A stretch of DNA of 27,188 nucleotides, from NCBI GenBank assembly GCA_937924675.1, contig CALEVL010000146.1, positions 1-27,188 on the forward strand. Direction: 5' to 3'. This DNA is from an uncultured Ignavibacteria bacterium (GTDB taxonomy: Bacteria > Bacteroidota > Ignavibacteria > Tepidaquicellales > Tepidaquicellaceae). A program made the translations under genes and the position numbers. The stretch's first letter is position 1, and every line of letters starts with the position of its first letter. Positions 1 through 7,203 of the stretch are shown piece by piece. The notes under the pieces are model-generated. The model made no database searches and was not told the origin of the DNA. It saw only the letters and a list, made by a program, of their open reading frames with translations.

Positions 1-159
1 GTTTATTGGACAGCATCTTTTCAGGCGATAATGAATTTCATTGACCTTCGCGATGAAGCCACTGCTCAATGGGAGATCCGTGAATATGCAAAGGCAATGA
101 AAGAGATGATGCTTGAGATCTATCCTGAGACAACAAAGATCTGGTTTGAAGTAAACTGA
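1..159 (+). CDS. thyX: FAD-dependent thymidylate synthase ThyX, C-terminal fragment
   Basis: The window opens inside this gene; 52 codons remain before a TGA stop. The peptide has the ThyX C-terminal signature: an aromatic stretch, then MNFIDLR, then AQWEIREYAKAM. In the family this corresponds to the helix following the substrate- and FAD-binding part, where NFL.LR and AQWEIR.YA are highly conserved. ThyX makes dTMP from dUMP using methylene-tetrahydrofolate and NADPH through FAD and is unrelated to ThyA. The ThyX motif RHRxxSxNExSxRY would lie upstream, outside the window. The next gene is on the opposite strand and ends 29 bases beyond, so the two genes converge. I see no clear terminator between them. 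Identification rests only on the tail but the match is specific. Confidence 0.85.
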   Translation, partial: VYWTASFQAIMNFIDLRDEATAQWEIREYAKAMKEMMLEIYPETTKIWFEVN

Positions 160-188
160 TAACAGTACAACCCAATAGCAGGAACTAC

Positions 189-1088
189 TCAGTTGCGGGA
201 CAGAATGCTTTTCAATACCTGTCCTGCCATATTTGGATTTTCCTTAAATCTTCTTATGGAATATTCGTACCATCTGTCTCCGAAAGGAACATACACTCTC
301 AGGCGGTTTCCTTCTTTTAAGAGATTTTCTCTTAGCCTTTCTCTAACGCCGAGCAGCATTTGAAATTCATAATCATCACGCTTAAGCTCAAGTTCTCTTA
401 TCAGTTTCTTAGATTCATCAATTATCCATTCATCGTGAGTGGCAATTCCGCAATATGCTTTTCGCTCAAAGGCTGTTCTCAGAATCTTAACGAAGTTTTC
501 CCTTATTTCAACAGGATCTTTATAAGCTATTGTTTCCGGTTCAATGTAAATACCTTTGCAAATTCTGAAGTTTGCCTTCTGCTGAGTGAGCCGGATAATG
601 TCATCATTACTTCTCTTAAGGTATGACTGAATAACAATTCCTACATTATCATATTTCTTCCGGCATTCTTCAAAGATCCTAATAGTTGATTCGGTAACCG
701 AAGAATCTTCCATGTCTATTCGTACAAATCTGTTAACACTCTTCGCCTTTGCAAGTATTTCTTCGGTCATTTCTAGACAGAATTCAAAATCAATGTTAAG
801 TCCGAGCATGGTGAGCTTGATTGACATGTTGCAGTCAAGTTTGTGCCTGTCAATCGCGTCGATCGCTATGATATTTTCGTCCTTGCATTTCTGAGCTTCT
901 TTCCTTTCCGAGATTGATTCACCCAGCACATCAAGTGTAGCCATCAATCCATTTGCATTCAGCCCTTTGACGGTACTCACGGCATCCATCAGTTTGTCTC
1001 CGGCAATATATCTTCCGGCAAACATTCTGACGACAGACCTGGGCATAGCTTGTATTGCAGGTATCATCAGTTTATTCAATATTCTCAT
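189..1088 (-). CDS. Proline dehydrogenase (monofunctional PRODH)
   Basis: This 299-residue protein has the length of the single-domain PRODH of Thermus and Deinococcus, not the long PutA fusion. It oxidises L-proline to pyrroline-5-carboxylate with FAD and passes electrons to the membrane quinone pool. Visible family motifs are SIKLTMLGLNID (K91), RIDMED (D125), VIQSYLKR (Q154), RICKGIY (R175, K178), ATHDE (216-220), QMLLGVRE (243-250) and YEYSIRRFKENP. In the last motif R279-R280 are the pair that binds the proline carboxylate in the family. It stands alone; no P5C dehydrogenase is adjacent, so the second step must be encoded elsewhere. Upstream lies a 386-base gene-free stretch with repeated ACCGGT sites that could be regulatory. 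The gene converges on thyX. Confidence 0.93.
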   Translation of the reverse strand: MRILNKLMIPAIQAMPRSVVRMFAGRYIAGDKLMDAVSTVKGLNANGLMATLDVLGESISERKEAQKCKDENIIAIDAIDRHKLDCNMSIKLTMLGLNIDFEFCLEMTEEILAKAKSVNRFVRIDMEDSSVTESTIRIFEECRKKYDNVGIVIQSYLKRSNDDIIRLTQQKANFRICKGIYIEPETIAYKDPVEIRENFVKILRTAFERKAYCGIATHDEWIIDESKKLIRELELKRDDYEFQMLLGVRERLRENLLKEGNRLRVYVPFGDRWYEYSIRRFKENPNMAGQVLKSILSRN

Positions 1089-1474
1089 GGCATTCTCAGG
1101 TTAATGAATGACCGGTATGTACCGGTTATATCAGTTAGTTTTTGTACTATGCAAAATAGCTAACCGGAGTCAATTTATATATGTTCTTTCATTTGCACAT
1201 AAAAAAACCGGTAAGTCTTGATTGACAAACCGGTCAGGAGGAATAGAAACGCAAAATCCATGATGTAATCAGAATTTATGAATCTCGTTTCAAAAAATGG
1301 ATATCAATAATTTTGACATCCTTGAATCCCTTCTCTTTCCCAAAGAAGGAGACTTCACAAGAAAGACCCAACCCTCATTAAATCTGACTTGCTATCAAGG
1401 ATGTTAAAATTACTGATATGGTAATGAACAATTTGCGAACAAGAAATTCAAAGCAATGTTTCTGTCGAAACTGC
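1089..1474. other. Gene-free stretch upstream of proline dehydrogenase
   Basis: I find no coding sequence here; the one short plus-strand frame at its right edge is antisense to the neighbouring gene. It holds four ACCGGT hexamers at 1111, 1121, 1207 and 1229. The first pair is spaced exactly 10 bases apart and lies about 23-38 bases before the proline dehydrogenase start. It also holds a long imperfect inverted repeat (1301-1419), listed separately. The promoter of the proline dehydrogenase should be here, but I cannot place it with confidence. Confidence 0.6.
1301..1419. repeat. Imperfect 27-bp inverted repeat, probable dispersed intergenic element
   Basis: The arm at 1301-1327 matches the reverse complement of 1393-1419 at 23 of 27 positions; one of the differences would still be a G-U pair in RNA. 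The core TTTTGACATCC recurs on the plus strand at 8873-8883, between two genes of another operon, as ATTTTGACATCCCTGAAT. Between the arms is a small CTTT-CCC-AAAG hairpin. Repeated presence only in gaps, with paired arms, fits a small non-autonomous palindromic repeat family. The function is unknown. Confidence 0.5.
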
Positions 1475-1891
1475 TTACTTCGTATTTGCAGTTTTCCTCT
1501 CAACTCTCAAGATCAGTTCAAAATCTTCTTTTGTCTGTACAATGACATCTGCAGGCGAGAATTCAGAACTCTCAAATTCAGGAACCGAACCGTCAACATC
1601 ATTCGGATATGCCATGATCTTTATTTCATCGGATAAATTCAAATAGTTTTTCGATATCCGAAATGTACCGTCAGAATTGATTGAGACCTTCTCCAAAATG
1701 ACTCTTCCTTTTTCAGCAGTTTCGACAGAGACTATTTCAATTGTTCCACCGCTCACAGGTGAAAGATCATCTGAGTAAATTGCTTTCCCTCTAACCTTAT
1801 CAGGACTAATAGTTGCGGCTGCATTTCCAACAATTATCATCAGAAGAAGAACAAGCCCGGATACCTTCCGGAAAGAATTTATGAGTTTCAT
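1475..1891 (-). CDS. Small secreted protein with carboxypeptidase-regulatory-like beta-sandwich
   Basis: I set the start at the internal ATG (protein begins MKLINSF, 138 residues) because AAAGGAGT lies five bases before it and overlaps the alternative upstream ATG. A signal peptide is visible: basic residues, then the core VSGLVLLLMIIVG, then a small-residue stretch NAAAT that suits signal peptidase I. The mature part reads KVRGKAIYSDD, then GGTIEIVS, then SDGTFRIS. This is the pattern of a CarboxypepD_reg-like/transthyretin-like beta-sandwich, in which a variable insert precedes G.F.I. It lies 53 bases after a TrmB-type regulator on the same strand, so the two are probably co-transcribed. 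No enzyme motif is seen. A structural or binding role outside the cytoplasm is an inference only. Confidence 0.72.
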   Translation of the reverse strand: MKLINSFRKVSGLVLLLMIIVGNAAATISPDKVRGKAIYSDDLSPVSGGTIEIVSVETAEKGRVILEKVSINSDGTFRISKNYLNLSDEIKIMAYPNDVDGSVPEFESSEFSPADVIVQTKEDFELILRVERKTANTK

Positions 1892-1895
1892 ATTT

Positions 1896-1903
1896 ACTCC
1901 TTT
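1896..1903 (-). promoter_or_regulatory. Shine-Dalgarno site deciding the start of the small secreted protein
   Basis: On the minus strand this reads AAAGGAGT, five bases before the chosen ATG. The longer frame's ATG (1904-1906) abuts and precedes this motif, so it cannot use it. Confidence 0.7.
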
Positions 1904-1944
1904 CATTGCAATGGTGTTTTAAAGTTGTTCAATGCTTTAAACTG

Positions 1945-2802
1945 TTAAACATTATTTTGTTTTTCAAGTTCTTTTAAGCTAACTGAATCAGTCCAATAAT
2001 AATTGAAAAGGTCCTTCATTCGTCCCGCAAAATCAGAGTTTCTCACTATTATATCTGCATTGTTGTGCCGCGGTACATTCTTATCAGGTATGTTCATAAA
2101 GACAGTTGAACTGTCAAAAATAGTCATGTTGGGAATTTCTTTTTTATACACCCTGATCTTTTCGCCGTTCTTTTCAAAAGCTTTGCAAATCCTAACGAGG
2201 TCCTTTATTGTTGCATCTTTTCTTGAGTTGTCGCGAATGACTTTGAAATTCAAACTTAGCTCATAAATCGATTTCATGACTCCACCATTCTTCACAAAAT
2301 TCTTTGCAGTTTCATCAAGTTCTTCTGAAACATAGCCTTCTAGCCTGATCATAAAAAGAACTTCTTTCTTTGCAGCATTCAACAAATCAACGAATTTTGC
2401 TTGTCTGTGTTTATTAAAGCCTCTTATCAACTCAATGTTGACAAATCCATTATGCGCAGATTTCTCGGTATTATGCAGCGTTTCAAACTCCTTAAAAGTT
2501 TCTTTAAGACATTCAACCTTTTCTTTGTTCTGCTTGTTTATTTCCCTTTCAATCTTATCACCGATTATTCTCGGGTCAATTATGCTGTACTGAAGTATAG
2601 TATTGGTTTCAATCTCATTACAGAATCCTCTTTCAACAAAACTCTTAAGAATGTCGTAAACTGCAGTCCTGCCTATACCGGCATTCTTGGCTATTTCAGA
2701 GGCACTAAGGGCCGAACCTTTCAGAAGCGCAAGGAAAACTCTGGATTCGTATTCCCTGAAACCTATCTGCTGCAACTTACCAACCAAATTACTTGACTGC
2801 AA
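1945..2802 (-). CDS. TrmB-family transcriptional regulator
   Basis: The 285-residue protein has an N-terminal winged helix of the TrmB type (about residues 5-75). The pattern LQQIGFREYESRVFLALL, then SASEIAKNAGIGRTAVYDIL, then VERGFC matches the MarR/TrmB-like fold, with the recognition helix around GIGRTAVYDILK. A coiled linker follows (about 95-115) and then a C-terminal effector domain of the PLD-like type common in TrmB proteins (from about 130). The family senses sugars or other small molecules in archaea and bacteria; the ligand here cannot be read from sequence. The start is TTG, supported by AAAAGGA about eight bases upstream; no in-frame ATG occurs near the N terminus. A perfect inverted repeat covers this start, suggesting autoregulation. 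The gene probably heads an operon with the small secreted protein. Confidence 0.82.
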   Translation of the reverse strand: MQSSNLVGKLQQIGFREYESRVFLALLKGSALSASEIAKNAGIGRTAVYDILKSFVERGFCNEIETNTILQYSIIDPRIIGDKIEREINKQNKEKVECLKETFKEFETLHNTEKSAHNGFVNIELIRGFNKHRQAKFVDLLNAAKKEVLFMIRLEGYVSEELDETAKNFVKNGGVMKSIYELSLNFKVIRDNSRKDATIKDLVRICKAFEKNGEKIRVYKKEIPNMTIFDSSTVFMNIPDKNVPRHNNADIIVRNSDFAGRMKDLFNYYWTDSVSLKELEKQNNV

Positions 2803-2838
2803 TATTGTTGTCCTTTTAACTTAATACAATATTGCAGT
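2796..2838. promoter_or_regulatory. Perfect inverted repeat over the regulator start, candidate autoregulatory operator
   Basis: ACTGCAATATTGT (2796-2808) is mirrored exactly by ACAATATTGCAGT (2826-2838), 13 bases per arm, with centres 30 bases apart or nearly three helical turns. Each arm contains the palindrome CAATATTG. The inner arm overlaps the TTG start codon and the ribosome binding site lies in the spacer. A bound regulator, or an RNA hairpin, would therefore block expression. Assigning the TrmB-type protein as the binder is an inference. Confidence 0.6.
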
Positions 2839-2965
2839 AATTTTTAATCTTTGTCAATAGCTTTTTTCGTGTACTAAAGAGAAACTTTTTATCCACCATT
2901 AAGTTAGACAAATTCAATATGTCACTGTTACAATTTTTCCGGAATGGTTGTATTGCAAGTGTGAA

Positions 2966-5548
2966 TTACTTTACAACGATATTTACCATCTTATTTTTCA
3001 CAGTAATTATTTTGACTATTTGCTTTCCCAATAAATGCTTCTTAACATTCTCATTATCCAGTGCAGCATCTTCCAGGGTTTTCTCATCAGTATCAAATTC
3101 CATTTCCTGCTTTGAACGTATCTTACCGTTGACCTGAAATATCAATGTAACAACTTCTTCTTTCACGAGTTCAGGGTCATAATCGGGCCATGGAACATTC
3201 TGTATGCTTGCATCATTGCCAAGTCTTGACCAAAGCTCTTCAGCAATGTGAGGAGCAAACGGTGACAGGATCAGTAAAAATTTCTCTATGGCTTCTCTTG
3301 AAAAATGTTCTGCCTTATACAATTCGTTTACGAATATCATCAGATAAGAAATTGCCGTATTGAATTTCATATCACCGTCCTCTATATCATCAGTCACTTT
3401 CTTTATTGTCTTATTAAGAAGTTTAAGAATTGCCAGATCATCCTGCTCTTCAGTGATTTTCTTATTAAGCGTTCCGGTATCTTCGTCAATAATAATCCTC
3501 CAAGCTCTTTTCAAGAATCTGTTCAGGCCTTCAATACCTTTTGTGCTCCATGGCTTGGTTGCTTCAAGCGGTCCCATGAACATTTCAAAGAGCCTCATAG
3601 AATCTGCACCAAACTCCCTTATCACATCTTCCGGATTGATCACATTGCCTCTTGATTTTGACATCTTCACTCCGTCCTCGCCGAGTATCATTCCCTGGTT
3701 GAAGAGTTTTGTGAATGGTTCTGAATGAGAAACATATCCGAGATCATAAAGCATTTTATACCAAAACCTAGCGTAAATAAGATGCAGTACTGAATGTTCA
3801 GCTCCTCCTATATATAAATCAACCGGCATCCAGAATTCCTCTAACTTCTTATCGCAGAATTCTTTTGTATTATTTGGATCAAGGAATCTAAGAAAATACC
3901 AGCATGAACCGGCCCATTGAGGCATTGTATTTGTTTCTCTGTACGCCTGAATTCCTGTATCCGGGTCAGTTGTATTTACCCATTCCGGAATGTTTGAAAG
4001 AGGAGACTTGCCTGTTCCGCTTGGCTTGTATGATGCATTCTCCGGCAATGTTACCGGCAATGAAACCTCCGGAAGATCCTTGATAGTACCATTATCAAAA
4101 TGAACTATAGGAAACGGTTCACCCCAGAATCTTTGCCTTGAAAAAAGCCAGTCTCTTAATTTAAAGTTGATTGTCCTTTTGCCTTTACCGTTTTGAACAA
4201 GCCATCTGATAACTTCATCAACAGCATTCTTTGTCTTTAGTCCATTAATTAATTCCGAATTAATTGCGACTCCTTCTCCCGTAAAACATTCCTCACCCGA
4301 AGATGTCTTTTGAATGAAATCAATTTTCTGTTCTTCATTAAAGCCTTCCGGAACTACAACTGGAATTATCGGCAATGAATACTTTCTTGCAAACTCGTTA
4401 TCTCTTTCATCATGGCCGGGAACTCCCATAATTGCGCCGGTGCCATAGTTGACAAGGACATAATCTGCGACAAGTATAGGTATGTCTTTTCCAGTGACAG
4501 GATTTTGAGCAAATGCACCGGTAAAAACTCCGCTTTTATCTTTAGCCAGTTCAGTTCTTTCAAGATCAGATTTTCTGGATGCGCTCTCAATGTAAGCCTT
4601 AACTTTTTCAGCATTTTCATCGGTTGTAATCTCGCTCACAAGTTTATGCTCAGGAGCAAGTATCAGGTATGTTGAACCATAGACAGTATCCGGTCTTGTT
4701 GTATATATCGGCACTTCAAATTTAGCCCCATTCTTTGCGGCAACTTCAAACATTACAGTTGCGCCTTCACTTCTCCCAATCCAGTTCCTCTGCAGATCCT
4801 TGATGTTTGAAGGCCAGTCAATTTCTTCAAGATCACTTAGAAGTCTCTCGGCATATTTTGTAATTCGGAGGTTCCATTGATTCATGTTCTTCTTTATTAC
4901 CGTAAAACCCTTTTCAATTTGTTCCGGTACTTCTTCATTTGAAAGGACAGTCCCGAGTTCAGGGCACCAGTTTACTGGCACATCAGCAAGGTAAGCAAGA
5001 CGCCTTGAATTTAGGAAATCATATTTTTCGCTTTCCGTCAATCCATCCGGAATAACAAGATATTCAATTGGTTTTGCCTTATTTTCTGCATCGTCATAAT
5101 ATGAATTAAAGATCTTCAGAAACATCCACTGAGTCCATTTATAATAATCTTCATCTGAAGTGCTTATTTCACGCTGCCAATCATAAGAAAAACCAAGCGC
5201 CTTCAGCTGCTGCCTGAATCTGTCAATGCACTCTGCTGTTCTTATTTTTGGATGGACTCCTGTTTTTATTGCATATTGTTCAGCCGGCAAGCCAAATGCG
5301 TCCCAGCCAATCGGATGCATAACATTATAACCCCGCATCCTTTTGTATCTGGCAACTATATCTGTTGCAGTATATCCTTCCGGATGCCCTACATGAAGTC
5401 CGTCGCCGCTGGGATAAGGGAACATGTCGAGCACATAATACTTTGGCTTAGATTTGTCAATCTCTTCAAATTCCGGAGTCCTGAATGTCTGGTTCTTTTC
5501 CCAGTAATCCTGCCACTTATTTTCTATGTCTGTAAAGTTGTATTTCAA
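2966..5548 (-). CDS. leuS: Leucyl-tRNA synthetase
   Basis: Full-length 860-residue class I aminoacyl-tRNA synthetase that charges tRNA-Leu. The HIGH-type motif HVGH is at residues 52-55 inside PYPSGDGLHVGHPEGY, and KMSKS is at 628-632. The CP1 editing domain lies between them, with the threonine-rich TTRPDTVYG and the GHDERD segment that clears mischarged tRNA. In that segment this protein reads GVPGHDERD where GVPAHD is more usual. The tRNA-binding and C-terminal domains are complete, ending in VKNKMVNIVVK. The start is TTG; a TAA stop lies two codons upstream, so no ATG is available, and the first residues MKYNFTDIENKW match the family's usual N terminus. No good Shine-Dalgarno is visible. 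It is transcribed divergently from yggS. Confidence 0.97.
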   Translation of the reverse strand: MKYNFTDIENKWQDYWEKNQTFRTPEFEEIDKSKPKYYVLDMFPYPSGDGLHVGHPEGYTATDIVARYKRMRGYNVMHPIGWDAFGLPAEQYAIKTGVHPKIRTAECIDRFRQQLKALGFSYDWQREISTSDEDYYKWTQWMFLKIFNSYYDDAENKAKPIEYLVIPDGLTESEKYDFLNSRRLAYLADVPVNWCPELGTVLSNEEVPEQIEKGFTVIKKNMNQWNLRITKYAERLLSDLEEIDWPSNIKDLQRNWIGRSEGATVMFEVAAKNGAKFEVPIYTTRPDTVYGSTYLILAPEHKLVSEITTDENAEKVKAYIESASRKSDLERTELAKDKSGVFTGAFAQNPVTGKDIPILVADYVLVNYGTGAIMGVPGHDERDNEFARKYSLPIIPVVVPEGFNEEQKIDFIQKTSSGEECFTGEGVAINSELINGLKTKNAVDEVIRWLVQNGKGKRTINFKLRDWLFSRQRFWGEPFPIVHFDNGTIKDLPEVSLPVTLPENASYKPSGTGKSPLSNIPEWVNTTDPDTGIQAYRETNTMPQWAGSCWYFLRFLDPNNTKEFCDKKLEEFWMPVDLYIGGAEHSVLHLIYARFWYKMLYDLGYVSHSEPFTKLFNQGMILGEDGVKMSKSRGNVINPEDVIREFGADSMRLFEMFMGPLEATKPWSTKGIEGLNRFLKRAWRIIIDEDTGTLNKKITEEQDDLAILKLLNKTIKKVTDDIEDGDMKFNTAISYLMIFVNELYKAEHFSREAIEKFLLILSPFAPHIAEELWSRLGNDASIQNVPWPDYDPELVKEEVVTLIFQVNGKIRSKQEMEFDTDEKTLEDAALDNENVKKHLLGKQIVKIITVKNKMVNIVVK

Positions 5549-5871
5549 ATTTTATACGTTTGGTTTATGCATTATCCGCTTTTCAGGAGAAACCTCTTCC
5601 TTGGAATTCAACCAAAGCAAGAGAAAACTTACTTAACTCAGATCTTTCAATCGGCAGATATGCGGAATGTGAAATGCGAATTTCTGTACCTGCAAAAATA
5701 CGCTAAATAAATATTAGTTTCAGATGCTTTGCAAATTCCGGTAGTTTGAAAAGCCGAAAAGCAGTTTCTGATTCAAATCACAAAATCACTTTACTAAAAA
5801 ATTCTGCATGACAATTGATTCAAGTGATTTGTAAATTGATAAAACTAATTATTAAAATTATATTAAACTTA
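5549..5871. other. Divergent intergenic region between leuS and yggS
   Basis: This stretch holds no convincing gene; a plus-strand frame running through it is the antisense of leuS continued into noncoding DNA. Both flanking genes must be promoted from here. The right end is extremely A+T-rich and includes a candidate promoter listed separately. I see no attenuator or T-box-like structure for leuS that I could support. Confidence 0.6.
5836..5864 (+). promoter_or_regulatory. Candidate sigma-70-type promoter for yggS
   Basis: TTGATA (5836-5841) is followed after 17 bases by TATATT (5859-5864). The predicted transcription start falls about at the ATG at 5872, which would make a leaderless or nearly leaderless message, and no Shine-Dalgarno is visible there. 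The local sequence is very A+T-rich, so chance resemblance is possible. Confidence 0.35.
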
Positions 5872-6576
5872 ATGATAGAAGGACTTTCTAAGAATTACGA
5901 ATCCGCCAGAGAAGGTATTACACTTGCCTGCCAGAATTGCGCACGAAATCCGCACGAGATAACGATTGTTGCAATCAGCAAAACCTTTCCGTTTTCATCA
6001 ATTATAGACCTCAACCGGATAGGACATATTGATTTTGGAGAGAATAAAGTGAAAGAATTGAGAGATAAATACTACAATATTTCATTTCAATACTCGGGAG
6101 AAATCAACTGGCATTTTGTAGGTCATCTTCAGACAAACAAAGTAAAGGATATAGTTGCATTCATTCATCTTATTCATTCTGTTGACAGTTTTCATCTGGC
6201 AGAAGAGATAGAAAGATGCGCAAAGAAGATCAAGAAGTCTATCGGGGTGCTTGTTCAAGTGAATACGAGTAATGAATCGCAGAAATACGGTGTTGAACCT
6301 GATTTGGCTGAGACACTGTGCAAGCAGATATCACTTCTTGAAAATGTCAAAGTCAAAGGACTAATGACTATGGCTAAACTAACGGAAGATAAAGAAGAAA
6401 TAAGAAAAAGTTTCCGTTTGGCAAAGGAACTATACGATACAATAAAGAAGGACATTCCGGATTTTCAGCATCTTTCAATGGGAATGTCAAATGACTACGA
6501 CATTGCAATAGAAGAGGGTTCAAACATGCTTAGAATCGGATCTGCAATCTTCGGTGAAAGAAAACCGGAACCGTAA
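5872..6576 (+). CDS. yggS: YggS/PROSC family PLP-binding protein
   Basis: PLP homeostasis protein of the alanine-racemase-like fold, without known enzymatic activity. Family marks are IVAISKTFP, whose lysine (K37 with this start) is the PLP Schiff-base residue; FGENKVKEL; WHFVGHLQTNKVK; VLVQVNTSNESQKYG; KGLMTMA; LSMGMSNDYDIAIEEG; and LRIGSAIFGER at the C terminus. I start at the ATG giving MIEGLSKNYESAREG (234 residues). The longer TTG frame adds 19 hydrophobic residues not found in the family and reads through the candidate promoter. The next gene downstream is divIVA, mirroring the ylmE-to-divIVA neighbourhood of Gram-positive bacteria. Confidence 0.92.
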   Translation: MIEGLSKNYESAREGITLACQNCARNPHEITIVAISKTFPFSSIIDLNRIGHIDFGENKVKELRDKYYNISFQYSGEINWHFVGHLQTNKVKDIVAFIHLIHSVDSFHLAEEIERCAKKIKKSIGVLVQVNTSNESQKYGVEPDLAETLCKQISLLENVKVKGLMTMAKLTEDKEEIRKSFRLAKELYDTIKKDIPDFQHLSMGMSNDYDIAIEEGSNMLRIGSAIFGERKPEP

Positions 6577-6605
6577 AGGAATCAAAGAACAAAATAAAAT
6601 CTAAA

Positions 6606-7193
6606 ATGAACAACATTTCTCCAAAGGAAATCAAGAAAACAGATTTCAAAAAGTCTTTCCGCGGTTATGACAATTATGAAGTCGATGCATTTCTTGAAGC
6701 ATTGAGTCTTAGGTTTGAGAGACTTGTTGAAGATAATGCCGAATTGGTTTCAAAGGTTAATACTCTTACTACTGATGTTGAAGTCTATAAAGAGAACGAG
6801 GCAACATTGCAAAGAGCTATAGTGAAGATGCAGGATTTAACAGAGGAGATTATAGAATCGGCAAAAAAGAAGGCCGAGAATATTATTCGTGAAGCTCAAC
6901 TTAACGCACAGAAAGTTTCGCAAGATACTGAGAAAGAAATTATCACAAGAAAGAATGAGCTGGAAGAATTGAGACTCAGGAATGACAAGCTTGTTGAAGA
7001 CGTGAAGCTTTTCTTCATGGAAAAGCTGAATGAAATGGATGAGTTTGTCAAAGGTAGAAACATATTTAAGATGGAACTTACACGTCATATCGCGGCAGAT
7101 GAATATTCTGGAGAATCGGATTCAGAATCGCATGAAGAACCGGCCCTCAAAAAGATCTCTATAAATACTTCCGGTTCAGGTTTCTCCGAATAG
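6606..7193 (+). CDS. divIVA: DivIVA-domain coiled-coil protein
   Basis: The 195-residue protein opens with the DivIVA signature: SPKEIKKTDFKKSFRGYDNY followed by EVDAFLEAL. F18 and R19 align with the membrane-inserting Phe-Arg pair of the Bacillus protein. Residues about 35-150 are a long heptad-rich coiled coil, and the tail is short, acidic and serine-rich, ending GSGFSE. In Gram-positives DivIVA marks curved membrane at poles and septa and recruits division or growth partners. In an FCB-type bacterium its partners are not established. It lies 29 bases after yggS and 10 bases before the phosphorylase gene, so it is probably co-transcribed with both. Confidence 0.88.
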   Translation: MNNISPKEIKKTDFKKSFRGYDNYEVDAFLEALSLRFERLVEDNAELVSKVNTLTTDVEVYKENEATLQRAIVKMQDLTEEIIESAKKKAENIIREAQLNAQKVSQDTEKEIITRKNELEELRLRNDKLVEDVKLFFMEKLNEMDEFVKGRNIFKMELTRHIAADEYSGESDSESHEEPALKKISINTSGSGFSE

Positions 7194-7203
7194 TTCAACG
7201 CCA

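Noticed and set aside
3305..3728. Two overlapping plus-strand frames of about 120 codons within leuS
   Set aside because: Both are antisense shadows of the conserved leuS coding sequence around the KMSKS region.
5252..5710. 152-codon plus-strand frame overlapping the 5' end of leuS
   Set aside because: It is antisense to the leuS N terminus for two thirds of its length and has no family pattern or plausible ribosome site.
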